Source: Aurantiochytrium sp. KH105 (Eukaryota > Sar > Bigyra > Thraustochytrida > Thraustochytriidae). Taken from it: 64,000 nt of DNA. Below, one piece after another: positions 9,746 to 20,080 of the stretch (positions within the stretch are counted from its first letter, which is position 1; every line of letters begins with the position of its first letter). The stretch is taken from positions 1 through 64,000 of the forward strand of contig BGKB01000192.1 of assembly GCA_003116975.1 (NCBI GenBank), given 5' to 3'. Below the pieces are notes generated by a model. It did not search any database and was not told where the DNA came from. It saw nothing but the letters and a program-made list of their open reading frames with translations. A program made the position numbers and the translations under genes.

Positions 9746-11602
9746 TTACAAAAGCTGATTGATGCGACGAAGATCCGATACCTGATCCGACACAGCGCTT
9801 GAAACGCTGCGGACGTCGTCAATCTTTTGCTTCCAATCTACTTGATCCTCTTGTTGATCGTGGCTCGAGACTCCACGCTGTTGCGACTGTTGCGGCGGCT
9901 GCTGCTGCCTTGCTCGCGATGATCCCAGGTTATCCCGCGTTTTATCAGAGGCAATCTTCCGGCGGTCGAAAGTACCGGCTTCCGTGGGTCTCGAACGAGC
10001 ATCCTCTTGGGCCGGCTCGTCGCTCGAGGCCAACCTACCCGAGGCGGCCCGCGACGGAGCCCGCGAGGGGACTGGCGAGGATTGGTTGCGAATTTCTTCT
10101 TGCAAGACTGCGAGGCGCTCTTCGTATTGAACGGCCATGGAACGCACAAAGCCATCTTCGGGGTTCGAACGAGAGCGCTGCAGCGTGGGCCGAAGGGCGA
10201 ACTTGGCTTCAAGGCGCTCCTGGATGCGGCCCAGCGTCTGACGCAGCGACTCCCCGTCGCTGATGGCCTTGTTGTTGAGAAGATCATGGTCCAAAATCTC
10301 GGCAAGTTCAGGAATTGGGTCCACGCCGGTGCTCATCGTCTCCACTGCGGCGGCATCCGTGCCAACACTGACGACACTTGGCGATTCTTTGGTCTCTGTA
10401 ACATCGTCAGTCTGGACTGCGGCATGAGCAACTTCGACAGGGCTCGACACGTCCGAAGCAACTGCACTTGCGCTCGCATCTTCTGTCTCAGTCGAGGCGT
10501 CTTGCTGAGAGACATGCGCCGTTTGAACGGCCACATCCTGCTGTTCATGAATGGACACCGAGGAGACAGCGCCGGCGGTTTCTGCTTCTCTGTCCTTTTC
10601 CAGCGATGCGTCATCCGTTTGCACTGCCGAGTCTTGCGTCGTACTCGTTGCTACAGGAAGGTTGTGAGCATCTTCATCAGGCTGAGAAACCTGTACGCCG
10701 GCGTCGAGCGCCGGTTGCTCGCGGAGTGTGGCTCTGGAATTGGGTTGGCTTGAGCTTCGTGATGGTCGTACAATTTTGATCTGAATGGCTTTGGCTACAG
10801 GAAGATCTTCGTCTTCAAGGTCTTTGTGTGAATAAGTAAAAGGGCCTTGTTCCACGGCGGCATGGGACTGCGCATCGCCTGTTGGCGGGTGTTCGATCGA
10901 AATTGGATGCACATCTTCTTTGCCTGTGGGCGTTTTTCCTTCGCTGTGCATAGCTTGCTCGTCGTTGAGTTCCATCTCCACAGAAGGCATATCGGTCTCA
11001 ACGTCGGTGAAACCTTCGTCATCGGTATCATCCGCCTCGCCTGGCCCGCTCGCGGCATCGATATCGTCCGTGATTGAGGGCATGGAGGATTTGAGCTTGG
11101 GTGCCAGTTTCTCGAGCAGCTGGCGAGAAGCGCTTGTGGGGTTCAAGGAGACGGGTGCTGGAGGAGCGTTCCGCATACCGTTTTGCTTACGTGGCATCGG
11201 CATTGTCGGTGCAGAGACCGGCGAGGGCGGGCCCCGCCAATACTCGGGCATTGCAAAAGAGGATGTTGCAGATCTTGGTGAGGACAGAGCCGAGGTCCCC
11301 CCAAAGTACTCGTCGTCGTCAAGGAAGTGGCCTCGCGTGGAGACTGCAATGGGCTCTACCCCTGCTGGATGACGTCGTTCGCGCAGTCGCCTTCTCGAGT
11401 GCAGGAGGCGACGCACAGTCTCGCCATAGTCCGGTCCGCCATTGTGTTGTGGCGCGAGGGCATTGCCCAGGTCGAGCGAAGCAAAGCCTGCGAGCGAGCT
11501 CGCGTCAAGATCTCTGCCAGGAGGCTGACCGAGTCCGAGCGACCGCGCCTCGCCGTACCACGTCTGGCTGCCAGCCTCGTGCGGGTCGTCTTGCCAGTCC
11601 AT
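9746..11602 (-). CDS. acidic, disordered VQTD-repeat protein with C-terminal coiled coils
   Basis: A 618-residue protein of unrecognised family. The true start is ATG 11602 (MDWQDDP); the longer frame begins with TTG. Most of the chain is low-complexity, rich in S, P, D, E and T. The middle carries recurring AVQTDD-type motifs (SAVQTDDAS, DVAVQTAHV, AAVQTDDVT, and the variant VSVGTDAAA) at uneven spacing. Residues about 440-540 and the last 40 are heptad-like and may form coiled coils (for example GRIQERLEAKF and QYEERLAVLQEEI). VQTD-type repeats are common in cytoskeletal and centrosomal scaffold proteins, so a scaffold role is possible but unproven. Confidence 0.72.
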   Translation of the reverse strand: MDWQDDPHEAGSQTWYGEARSLGLGQPPGRDLDASSLAGFASLDLGNALAPQHNGGPDYGETVRRLLHSRRRLRERRHPAGVEPIAVSTRGHFLDDDEYFGGTSALSSPRSATSSFAMPEYWRGPPSPVSAPTMPMPRKQNGMRNAPPAPVSLNPTSASRQLLEKLAPKLKSSMPSITDDIDAASGPGEADDTDDEGFTDVETDMPSVEMELNDEQAMHSEGKTPTGKEDVHPISIEHPPTGDAQSHAAVEQGPFTYSHKDLEDEDLPVAKAIQIKIVRPSRSSSQPNSRATLREQPALDAGVQVSQPDEDAHNLPVATSTTQDSAVQTDDASLEKDREAETAGAVSSVSIHEQQDVAVQTAHVSQQDASTETEDASASAVASDVSSPVEVAHAAVQTDDVTETKESPSVVSVGTDAAAVETMSTGVDPIPELAEILDHDLLNNKAISDGESLRQTLGRIQERLEAKFALRPTLQRSRSNPEDGFVRSMAVQYEERLAVLQEEIRNQSSPVPSRAPSRAASGRLASSDEPAQEDARSRPTEAGTFDRRKIASDKTRDNLGSSRARQQQPPQQSQQRGVSSHDQQEDQVDWKQKIDDVRSVSSAVSDQVSDLRRINQLL

Positions 11603-11850
11603 GGTCAGCGAAATCAAACCAAATCAGACCGCGCGCGCCCGGACGATCGACGTCTGCTGCGGCTGGCTGACGCAGCTGAGCTCCCCAGCTCGCTGGCTGC
11701 CTCGGCTGCCTGCCTGCCGGCCTGCGCCCACCCGCGAGGTTGCTCGCCGAGCGCCTCGCGAGCAGTCAGGTCTGCTGTGCTGCGCGCGTGCCCTTCGCTC
11801 GAGCTCGCCTCTGCTCTCCTTCCTCGCGATTGGTATAGTCTATTGGTCTG

Positions 11851-11880
11851 CTAGGCCTGGCTAGGCCTGGCTAGGCCTGG
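11851..11880. repeat. three tandem CTAGGCCTGG decamers
   Basis: Three perfect 10-bp copies lie 249-278 nt upstream of the VQTD gene ATG. The core CTAGGCCTR recurs in other spacers. Confidence 0.8.
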
Positions 11881-12280
11881 CGGGGTCGAGTCTTTTTACT
11901 TCGTCGTGCACAAGCAGCCCTGCGGTGCTCTGCACTGCGTTGCCAGGCACGGACTGCCGCAGCGGTGCTCTGCGCTGCCGTGCGTGCTGTAGAGCGAGCG
12001 TGCAGAGAGAGAGAGGAAGGGCGGCCCCGAAGAACGACGAGAGACAAGCCCGTGCCGCCGTCTCCATCTCTCTGCGCGGCCTTGCTGCCGCGGCGGCTGG
12101 CCGAGCCTGCCTGCACGCGCCAAGCAGGCCAAAATGGATTTTCACTCAGACGCTGACTGTGAGCCTGCCTGCAGCAGCAGCTGCAGCTGCCTGCCTGGGC
12201 TAGCTCATCTATTCTGACCCATGAGATCCACAGCGACGATGAGGCGACGACGACGACGGTGATGCAGATGGATGGCCTCG

Positions 12281-12303
12281 CCAGCAGCAGCAGCAGCAGC
12301 AGC
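12281..12303. repeat. (CAG)n microsatellite
   Basis: About seven CAG units in the spacer, in no supported reading frame. Confidence 0.75.
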
Positions 12304-13573
12304 CACGCAGGGTGCCGGGAATGTGTCAGCCCGTGAATGAATCCAATCACAGTCAGTCAGTCTTTCTGAGAAAGTCACGCGGACTGCCGCTCGTTGAAAA
12401 GTTGAACTCGCGCCGCGAACGGTGTGCGGAGGTGGAGATCTGCCCTGCCCATCCCGGCAGCGCGTGGCACTCGGCATGGCCACGGAGGGAGGGTCCAAGA
12501 CGGCCTCTTCGATGCGTGGAAGGCTACGTAGTCTTTAAAGAAAAGTTGGCCACATTTCCTTCGCTCCAGCTTCTTTCGAGATGGTGCGTCCTGGCTGCTG
12601 CAGAAACCGACCAGCCCTAGCCACAGTCTGTTTGTTCAGGCAGGCTGCGATGGATGGATGAGCCGCGCTCTCACAGTTCGTCGGAGCTAGGCCACACGAA
12701 CCTTGGGACGCACGACCTCGTTCATTTGCTTTGACATGATGTTACTCGATGTGATGTGCTTGATTTGACCGCCCGACGGGACCAACGACGCCGGAGCTGG
12801 CAAAGCAATCGATCGTCCCCGCCTGCCGGGCGCACGAGGCCTCGAACTCATTTGCGATGATGATATATACAACCCTGGCAGCCCGAGACTGACCGACCAC
12901 CGCCGCATGGACACACACACACACACATATACAGGGAGAGAGAGAGGTCGTGACCCACCGCACGGCGGGCGATGCGGCGGGCCTTGCAGATTGTACGACC
13001 GCTGCCATAGTGGCAATGCACCAAGTCGCGCGTGGGACCGACACGCGGGCACAGCGGCGCCCCAGCGCCTCCAAGTAATTGAAGAAATTCGAGGCGAGCA
13101 GAGAACGCAGAGTCGCACAATGGCGAGCGTTTCGCAAGCAAAGCGTCATCTCGGGCCGCGGTTGGTGCTGTACCACTGAGCCCCACGCCCACAAAATCCA
13201 AAGCAGAAAAGAGAACTTCACGGACTGTCCGCCGCACTCACTCGTCAGCCAGAAAGCTCGAATTTCAAGACCTTCCGACAGCTTAGCAAACTTCGAAAAC
13301 CCGCCGCGGGCGCGCGGGTCCTCCACCACTCTGCGAAGAAGGCTTCGCGATTGCGAAGCAAGCAAGTAAGCAAGCAAGCAAGCACAACGAGAGCTCGAGC
13401 GCAGAGCAGCGCAGTGCAGTTCACCAATCCTCGTCATCATCATTATTAGAAAGAAACGCGCGGACCCTGCGGCCGTTGCGACGCCGCCTCTGGTCCAAAC
13501 GCACACTAGCAAGACCGGCGCGCAGGAACAGCAACGGAGCACGCGTGAACACCACCACGGCCAGCGCATCAAC

Positions 13574-14545
13574 ATGGGGGCTTGCGTCTCTGCAAATGTG
13601 CAGAGCGTGCGCATGGCAGCACATGTGAAGAAGGGGCGGGACGCACACAGAGAAGTTGGCTCGATGAAACGTCACGATAGCAGTGGAACTACCTCGAGCG
13701 AAAGCACAGCGAGCTTTTCGCAAGCCTCCCAAGTCGCAGACGGCGCGAGACGTGGCATCAGCAGCATTGAAAGTACAAACGTAAAAGCTCGTCATCAAAA
13801 GCCTGCTCTCGATGCTTCGCAGGGCACTGATACACTGAGCTCGACGCCAATTCCTTGTCACACGCCTTGCCCCTCACCACGAACACGAACTCTATCCAAT
13901 GAGGATTTCAGTCGTGTCGATGACGATGGTGGCGACAATCACGTCGAGACCATGGTCTCGGGGCGCTACGTTCAGGAGATTCCCTTTCCTCGACGCGACC
14001 CGCCTCCATCGCCAGCATCATCCGTCGTCTCGGAAAGAAAAGGGGCCACGGCTGAAACCACGACACAGAAACAAGCATCTGATCAGGATAAAGAGTCTCG
14101 CCAAGGCCGGTTAGTCTCGTTGTCAACCAAATCAGTTCCGCTACGGCTGAACAAGGCTCGTGCGGATAGCCTCCCCATTCGATTACATCACAATGAGAGC
14201 TCAAAGACTACATCAGCGGCAGCAGCAGCAGCGCAAGAGGAGATTGACGAGTTCCGGGATCGCCTCGCCCTGATGCGAAGGTTTTACTCATGGAAAGAGA
14301 TCCCCCTCGACTTTTTCGTCGACTCGCACGTCACCATTGAGGGCTCTGCATCGTGCTCAAGAAGACGAAAGGCTACGCGGCGCGCATCATCGCATCGTCA
14401 TCGCTCGAGTCGCAAGTCTCGCCAGCAGGAAACGTCTGTAGAGTCGTCTGCTTGTCAAAGCAAAACACACCATCACGTAGAGGCGAGTCCTCGCGGGGCA
14501 TGTCCAAGTCCTAAACAACACAATTGCGTTGCGCAGCCAGCATAA
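13574..14545 (+). CDS. putative N-myristoylated protein, family unknown
   Basis: A 323-residue protein. ATG 13574 is supported by the N-terminus MGACVSAN, which fits an N-myristoylation signal (Gly2, Ser6) with Cys4 as a possible palmitoylation site, so membrane anchoring is likely. The rest is serine/threonine- and basic-rich and probably disordered, apart from one compact stretch (residues about 213-258) with FRDRLALMRRFYSWKEIP and LDFFVDSHVTIEG, which looks like a short conserved helix-strand module. The tail is rich in Arg, Ser and His. I do not recognise the family. An adaptor or signalling role at a membrane is only a guess from the N-terminus. Confidence 0.65.
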   Translation: MGACVSANVQSVRMAAHVKKGRDAHREVGSMKRHDSSGTTSSESTASFSQASQVADGARRGISSIESTNVKARHQKPALDASQGTDTLSSTPIPCHTPCPSPRTRTLSNEDFSRVDDDGGDNHVETMVSGRYVQEIPFPRRDPPPSPASSVVSERKGATAETTTQKQASDQDKESRQGRLVSLSTKSVPLRLNKARADSLPIRLHHNESSKTTSAAAAAAQEEIDEFRDRLALMRRFYSWKEIPLDFFVDSHVTIEGSASCSRRRKATRRASSHRHRSSRKSRQQETSVESSACQSKTHHHVEASPRGACPSPKQHNCVAQPA

Positions 14546-15924
14546 AGTGATGATGAATGGCCATCATGATCATAAACGCAGCCACCCAGCCCCTTTACCC
14601 GTTCCCCCCCTCTTCCACTGGCTCATTTTCGTCGTCACCCCACAAGCAACACAATTATTGATCGCGCACTCGACTTGCACCATCTTTGATCTTTCTGAAA
14701 ACTAATAATAGTCAATTTGACCTGAAATGTGACAAGTCCAAAGCAACTCCGTGAAGTCGCGCAGCCAGCATATAAGGTGATGAAGGACAGACAGTGTGCC
14801 TATGATTATAGGACCAAAAAGCCCTTGGCCTATTCCATTTTGCTTTCTTCTGATTGCCCTCCTGGCCAGCTCATTCTTTGCTATCCCAGTCAGCCTGACC
14901 ATCGCGCGCTCATCTTCAGGCTCCTTCCTTCCATCCTCCCTTCCGAGACGCTTTGATAGGGACCCAACCGTGCCTCTGAAATCATATGGCTGTGGCTTTC
15001 TGCTGAGCGACCCCATCCTGTTTGTCGCTCGCGTCGCTCGCTCGCTCGCCACGTTGGTGAGTTCTAGCAGTTTACCTCCACACTGGACACCCATAGTATG
15101 TCTCCTCGCGGTTCTGTGCTCGACCGTTGCGCTCGCTGCCCCACGTGCCGCCGCCGCCTTCAAGTTCCCTGGCAACCACCACGAGCTTGTTATCCTATAA
15201 CAACCATGAACCATGAACTTGGCCACCATGAACTTGAAGACGCCGCGTGCCACAGCGCCTCCGCCTCGCATGCCGCTGCCGGTCTGCTGGAGTCGCTGGG
15301 TAGCACAAGCCAGTCCTGACTGTGAGTGACTCGACGGCCAGCCATCCCAGGAGCCCCGCCCGCCCATCCAGGCCTGGCAGCGAGAGCGCAGAGGGCCTCG
15401 CTCGCTTCTGCCTCGAGAGGGAGGCGCGAAGGAGTGGGCTCGTCGGCGCCTGGCGTCTCCGTCTGACTGTCAGTGGTCGGTCTCTGTCAGTTTGCCTGTC
15501 TCTCTGGGGCCTCTGCTGCCTGGCTCCCCACGTCGTAACGAACAATTTCTCGCCGAGCAAAGGCGGCAAAGCGGGATTGCAGAAAACGACGCGAGGCCGC
15601 GTGTGAGGTGAGAGGGGCGGTGCGTCGCGCGAGGACCGTCGTCGCGCGTTGCTGTTGCTCAGCCTCAATCCTCGCGCCCTGGACTGGTGGGCCGGAGACG
15701 CGCGCGTAGGCAGAGCAGAGCAGAGCAGAGCAGAGCAGAGCAGAGCAGAGCAGAGCAGAGCAGCAGCAGAGGAGACGCAGCACGGAAGAAGAAAGAGGCC
15801 ACGAGCAGGCCCGGACAGAAAGAACTCCGGCCCGCTCCACCGGCAAACGAGCAAAGAGGCAAGGAAGCAAACAAGCAAACACAAGAGCAGGCAGGCCTTG
15901 CAGAGCTCCTACAAAATACTAAAG
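14546..15924. other. spacer upstream of the PH-domain gene
   Basis: No gene is called. Frames on both strands near 14702-15367 and 14796-15200 are open but carry no recognised motif. The last 220 bases before ATG 15925 hold ten perfect CAGAG units (15711-15760) and AAGC-type repeats, probably in the 5' leader or promoter of the next gene. Confidence 0.45.
15711..15760. repeat. (CAGAG)10 pentanucleotide repeat
   Basis: Ten uninterrupted 5-bp units, ending 164 nt before the ATG of the PH-domain gene. The same unit recurs at 23897-23930 (other strand) and, as part of a decamer, at 38831-38890. Confidence 0.9.
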
Positions 15925-18198
15925 ATGGAGAACCAGGTGGGCGCGGCGAATGTGCGCACCGAAGAACATCCAAATCCTAGCTACGAGACAAACAAGCATG
16001 CCAAATCTCGCAAACATATCATCTCGAACGTTGACAATGACAAGATAAAGGTTTCAAGAAAGGCCCTAACCCCCAAAGCTTCCCTGACGCCCTCTACGCA
16101 TGCTCGAGGCTCGCCGCTCGCCGTCTCAAGTCAGAAGTCTCCACGAGAAAAGACGGCAACGCATCGCGTTGCTGCAGAAGGAGAGCGCCAACACTCGCCT
16201 CTGGCGAACAGAGCTCTCGACGCCCGCACCGGCCCGCACACGCCCCCGCCCAAGTCTTCGACAGGATCACCATCTCTCCGAAAATCCTCCTCCGCATCCT
16301 CATCCTCTTCGTCGTCTTCGTCGTCTTCGTCTTCCACCAAAGGGGGCGCAAGCGTAAGGTACTATAATGTGAGTTCCCCTGTGCGGGACTACATTCGTGG
16401 CAAGACGTCGAAAGTATCGAGCCCAGTGTCGGTGCCGAGTCCGCCCTCGCTCGATAGTTCACCGCGCAGCTCACCGTTGAAAAACCAGTCGCAGCGTATC
16501 TCGCCGGGGTCATCAAAGTACACGAGTATCACCTCGCCTGTAGGTCAGTACATTCGAGGGCTCTCGCCCACGGTCCAGAGTCCGTCTCGACGCCCGAAGA
16601 GTGCAAGTGCTAAGCCCCTGCACTCTGCCTACGCGCATTCCCCACGGGTAACCTTGGGTTCGGTGCCAGCCTCGGCGCTCACGGTGTCACCATTTGCTCG
16701 CAACAGCAACACAAGGCCCAAGCCGTCACTTGCAAAAGTAGAATCGCCCATATCGAGCCCGCTGTTGACACCACGACAGCATGATGACGCACGCCTCTCT
16801 GGCAAGACTCGCTTGGACCGTCAAGAACTTTTGCTCTCACCGCAAGCTGTGTCACCAGCGCAAGAGGCCAAGGAGGACCATGCTGCAGAGGACACTCACG
16901 TTGTGATGAAGGTCCCTTCTCCATCGCCGTCGTCGTCTTCGTCGCACCAGCTTGCCAAGGGGACAAAGCCTGTGCTTGACCTTGCTCTTGAGGAGAGGCA
17001 CGCACGACATCAATCTCAGCAAAAGGAGGCCGAACATGAGCGCATGGTCGCCACGCAGCGCCAACATGTGGCCCGTGTCATGGCCACATATGCCATTGCC
17101 CGGGGCCGCGCAAACGCCATGGGGATGCTGCGCACCCAAGCCAAGGCTGAAGCCAAACGTCGAGCCTCACTGGAGCCACCGGTCTGCTCGGAAGATCACG
17201 GGAGCTCCGTCACCTCGGATGCGGTAATGAAGGGCGCCATGCACGAGGTTGTGGACCACTTTGTGGCGTCTGACGAGTCGCACGAATCTGCGCCTGAGGA
17301 GTTGTTTGCAAAGCATCAGTCGCAGGTCCCGCCCATGGACCAAGACGAGCTCGTCGGATTGCTTTTTGTGAAAACTCCGGAAGATGCAGCAACTGCGGGG
17401 CTCTGCGCTTCTCGCCAACTGGACGCGAGGCCTGTCAGCCCGTACGAGTGCCAGCTCAGCCCCGACTCGGAGAACATCGATGAGGTGAGTACCTTGCTGG
17501 CAGAGTTGGAATGCACCACGCCGGGGTCTTGGGTGGTCGATAGCGTTGAGGCGCAATCAAAAGCTCGAGGCAGCAAGGCCATCGAGATCGAGGCCCAGGC
17601 AGGCCAGAACGAAGTCAAGGAGGAGGAGGCCGAGGTCCAGAAACAGGAAGAGGACGACGACGACGAGGAGGAAGGTCTTTTGTCTTGCCGCGAGCTCGCA
17701 ATGCCCTCGTCCGCATTGAACCCGAAACGCATTCGTATCAGCGGCACGCTCAAACTCAAGCCATTGGCCCGTACCTTTTCTTCAGCAGGAGGGACCACGT
17801 CTGCAGCGTGGAAGGCGCATTGGGTCGTCGTTCATTTGAACTTTCTGTTCATCTACCGCACACAAGACTCGAAACGCCCGCTTGTCGTCGCCCTCCTGGA
17901 CAGCGCCGAGGTGGAGCCCGTAGGCAATGACGCAAAGCGTTTCATGGTGCGAACTCGCGTGGGCCGCAAACTCTTTTTCGAGGCTGATTCGCCTCAAAAC
18001 GCTGCACGCTGGCGCAAGGAGCTTGGGCAGAGTGGCTACGAGCACGTCCGGGCCGCTGTCGCTGCGGGATCTCCATTGGTTGGGAGGTCCTCTTCTTTAT
18101 CAAACACGCTTGTGGTTCCGCCGCCGTCGCCTCGGGCAGTCTCTGGCTTTTCGTGGGATGGCGAGCTTTGCAGTTTTTCGCTTTGCGCTGTTCTTTGA
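15925..18198 (+). CDS. Ser-rich protein with C-terminal PH domain
   Basis: A 757-residue protein. ATG 15925 (MENQVGAAN) is the first ATG; the upstream frame to 15649 opens at TTG and crosses a CAGAG repeat. Residues about 602-705 form a pleckstrin-homology domain: the strand KRIRISGTLKLK, then KAHWVVVHLNFLFIYRT, a variable loop, and the C-terminal helix PQNAARWRKELG with its conserved Trp. PH domains bind phosphoinositides or protein partners. The N-terminal half is disordered and Ser/Pro-rich with a polyserine run (about 120-135). It contains two copies of an SPVxxYIRG motif (about 150-158 and 204-211), each followed by Ser-Pro sites, perhaps kinase targets. An acidic stretch (about 565-590) precedes the PH domain. 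Probably a membrane-recruited signalling or cytoskeletal adaptor. Confidence 0.8.
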   Translation: MENQVGAANVRTEEHPNPSYETNKHAKSRKHIISNVDNDKIKVSRKALTPKASLTPSTHARGSPLAVSSQKSPREKTATHRVAAEGERQHSPLANRALDARTGPHTPPPKSSTGSPSLRKSSSASSSSSSSSSSSSSTKGGASVRYYNVSSPVRDYIRGKTSKVSSPVSVPSPPSLDSSPRSSPLKNQSQRISPGSSKYTSITSPVGQYIRGLSPTVQSPSRRPKSASAKPLHSAYAHSPRVTLGSVPASALTVSPFARNSNTRPKPSLAKVESPISSPLLTPRQHDDARLSGKTRLDRQELLLSPQAVSPAQEAKEDHAAEDTHVVMKVPSPSPSSSSSHQLAKGTKPVLDLALEERHARHQSQQKEAEHERMVATQRQHVARVMATYAIARGRANAMGMLRTQAKAEAKRRASLEPPVCSEDHGSSVTSDAVMKGAMHEVVDHFVASDESHESAPEELFAKHQSQVPPMDQDELVGLLFVKTPEDAATAGLCASRQLDARPVSPYECQLSPDSENIDEVSTLLAELECTTPGSWVVDSVEAQSKARGSKAIEIEAQAGQNEVKEEEAEVQKQEEDDDDEEEGLLSCRELAMPSSALNPKRIRISGTLKLKPLARTFSSAGGTTSAAWKAHWVVVHLNFLFIYRTQDSKRPLVVALLDSAEVEPVGNDAKRFMVRTRVGRKLFFEADSPQNAARWRKELGQSGYEHVRAAVAAGSPLVGRSSSLSNTLVVPPPSPRAVSGFSWDGELCSFSLCAVL

Positions 18199-18479
18199 TA
18201 CCAACGTCTGAACTTTGTAACCTTTTCCACTTTCTTTAACCATTTCATGCCCAACGATGACAGCGTCGATTGGATTGCTCTTCTCTTTTCTCTTTTCTTG
18301 TCTTTTCTTTTCGGACATGGTGCGTGTGCACTGACGGCCAGGCAGCCTCAGCCTGCAAACTCTTAACCCCCCTGCCCCCACAAAGCGCCGCGCCGCCGGT
18401 ACGGCACAACGAGCTCTGGCCTCGCTCGCGGAGGCGTAGCAAAGCGGCGAGTGCAGGTGGCGCGCAAAGTGACGGAAGC

Positions 18480-19589
18480 ATGGTTGTTCTCAGCGCGGAC
18501 GAGCGGCGGAAGTGGGCAGAAGAGGGGTTTTGCGTGGTGGCGCCAGGACGCTTGCTCGACAATGCGCTTTGCACTCGCGTGCGCGCAGAGTGCCGGCGAA
18601 CGGCGCAACAAGTAACAGCAGCGGCGACAACGCAAGACGGAGAAGATAGTGGCAAAACGCGCAAGATGCCCTTTGGGTCACAGGGCAAATTCGAGTTTCC
18701 CTCAACACAGGCCTCGTTGAACGAGGTTTTTCTTGCACCGGGGCTTCAGGACGCAGCGCGAGAGCTGCTCCAGACACGCGAAGTGCGTCTTACCCAGGGA
18801 GATGCCTGGTTCAAGTCTGGTGTTCATGAACCGGAAGGACCTGGATCACGCGCGCCTTATGCAAGCGTAGAGCAGCGTATGCACATGGACTTTCCAAATC
18901 ACGATCTCAACCATCCCCCTCCGTTTGATGCGCCCGAGACGGTTGCCATCATTGTGTATTTAGACGACGCCGACGCATGCGACGGGAAAACCGGCGTTGT
19001 GCCGAGACGCGGGGCTTCTGACCCAGCATACGCCTGGCCGTACCGCATGCCAGGCGTAGGTGTCCACCCATGGATCAACGATCGCGCGCAAGCCGAGGCA
19101 CATCTCGCTTCGAGCGACCCCGAACTGTATGCGGCACGGCAAGAACTCTACCGCCGGGAAGAGCTTGTGGACTATCGCATTGGCACAGTGCTGCTGTACC
19201 GACATGATCTATGGCACAGAGGCCGTCCTGTACGTCCCGGCGCTTCTCGGTTGGTGTGCAACCTTGTGTTCAAGAAGTCATCCACGGATCGCGTGAATGC
19301 CTGGAACACCGGCTTTGCACGATTCTTTTACAATATTAAACACGTGCTTGCCGGCGGAGACCTTTACCCTGAGCGACCCACTGTGGGTGCATTTGAGCGA
19401 CTCTTTGTATCTTTGACACCTGCACAGCGTGCTGTTCTCGGCTTTCCTTGGCCGGGCGATTCCTACTGGACGCCAGAAACGCTCGTGGCTGCTGAAGCGC
19501 GCTGGGGCGTACTCGGCATGGACCTCTCCCCGTATATTGCTGCTCTTCCTACCAATCGTGATCGTCTTGAGAGTTATGCTCGTCTCTGA
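18480..19589 (+). CDS. PhyH-type Fe(II)/2-oxoglutarate dioxygenase
   Basis: A 369-residue enzyme. The frame is open from 18270, but that start is TTG and the N-terminal extension is not protein-like; ATG 18480 (MVVLSADERRKWAEEGF) gives the usual phytanoyl-CoA dioxygenase entry helix and the EEGFCVV strand. The iron triad is present: H135 and D137 in MHMDF, and H246 in LWHRGRP. R257 is in the right place to hold 2-oxoglutarate. The family hydroxylates varied substrates (phytanoyl-CoA, lipids, secondary metabolites), so the substrate cannot be told from the sequence. No peroxisomal PTS1 tail is seen (ends YARL). It starts 281 nt after the PH gene on the same strand. Confidence 0.85.
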   Translation: MVVLSADERRKWAEEGFCVVAPGRLLDNALCTRVRAECRRTAQQVTAAATTQDGEDSGKTRKMPFGSQGKFEFPSTQASLNEVFLAPGLQDAARELLQTREVRLTQGDAWFKSGVHEPEGPGSRAPYASVEQRMHMDFPNHDLNHPPPFDAPETVAIIVYLDDADACDGKTGVVPRRGASDPAYAWPYRMPGVGVHPWINDRAQAEAHLASSDPELYAARQELYRREELVDYRIGTVLLYRHDLWHRGRPVRPGASRLVCNLVFKKSSTDRVNAWNTGFARFFYNIKHVLAGGDLYPERPTVGAFERLFVSLTPAQRAVLGFPWPGDSYWTPETLVAAEARWGVLGMDLSPYIAALPTNRDRLESYARL

Positions 19590-20080
19590 GAAGCATGTAG
19601 TCCCAGTTCTCGTCGAACTTCTTCTTATGTGAGCCGTGGGAACGTCCGCAACTTCTTTTTTCTTTGAATGAAAGAAATTGATGAACGAGGTTCATAGGCT
19701 ACATGCCTTTGCGTGTGTACGTGTGTGGTATAGATTTGCCGTCTTGGAATTATTTAGGCTCGCCCTGTCACCTTGTTATCCAGTAGTTTGTTTCAAGATC
19801 TCTCTTGTAGGCCCCCTATTCTTTTTTTCTCGTCGCACTATGAGAAGCCTTTTCCTACTTTTGAAGCTCAAAATCCTTGAGCAAGCGTCCATGGCGATTG
19901 AGACTTGCGTTTGTCACTTTCAGTACCAGCGCTACGTTTTTCATTGAGCCAATCGTTCAAGTTCAAGTTGAAGTTCAAGTTGGGACGAATTTTACCGGCG
20001 AAAAACCTAGTCGCCAGACTCGGTCGGCCCAGACGAAAGCAAAATTTGAGCGCACGAGCGCGCACATGCGCGTTTGAGCG
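19590..20080. other. spacer, nothing recognised
   Basis: T-rich and moderately AT-rich DNA between two plus-strand genes. It should hold the 3' end of the dioxygenase gene and the promoter of the next. A short direct repeat, TCAAGTT[GC]AAGT-like, occurs around 19967-19982. Confidence 0.4.

Larger units (their letters stand above)
11603..13573. other. spacer with repeats, no gene called
   Basis: This divergent spacer separates the minus-strand VQTD gene and the plus-strand gene at 13574. It holds three copies of CTAGGCCTGG (11851-11880), a CAG run (about 12281-12303), a CA/GA tract near 12907-12945 and AAGC repeats (13356-13384). A 290-codon minus-strand frame across 12742-13614 is low-complexity and lacks recognisable domains, so it is not called. 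Confidence 0.5.

Noticed and set aside
12742-13614. 290-codon minus-strand frame
   Set aside because: It contains CVCVCV and similar strings from CA/GA repeats and has no recognisable fold.
14796-15200. 134-codon hydrophobic plus-strand frame
   Set aside because: It opens at GTG, with a competing 221-codon frame on the other strand. Nothing recognisable in either.
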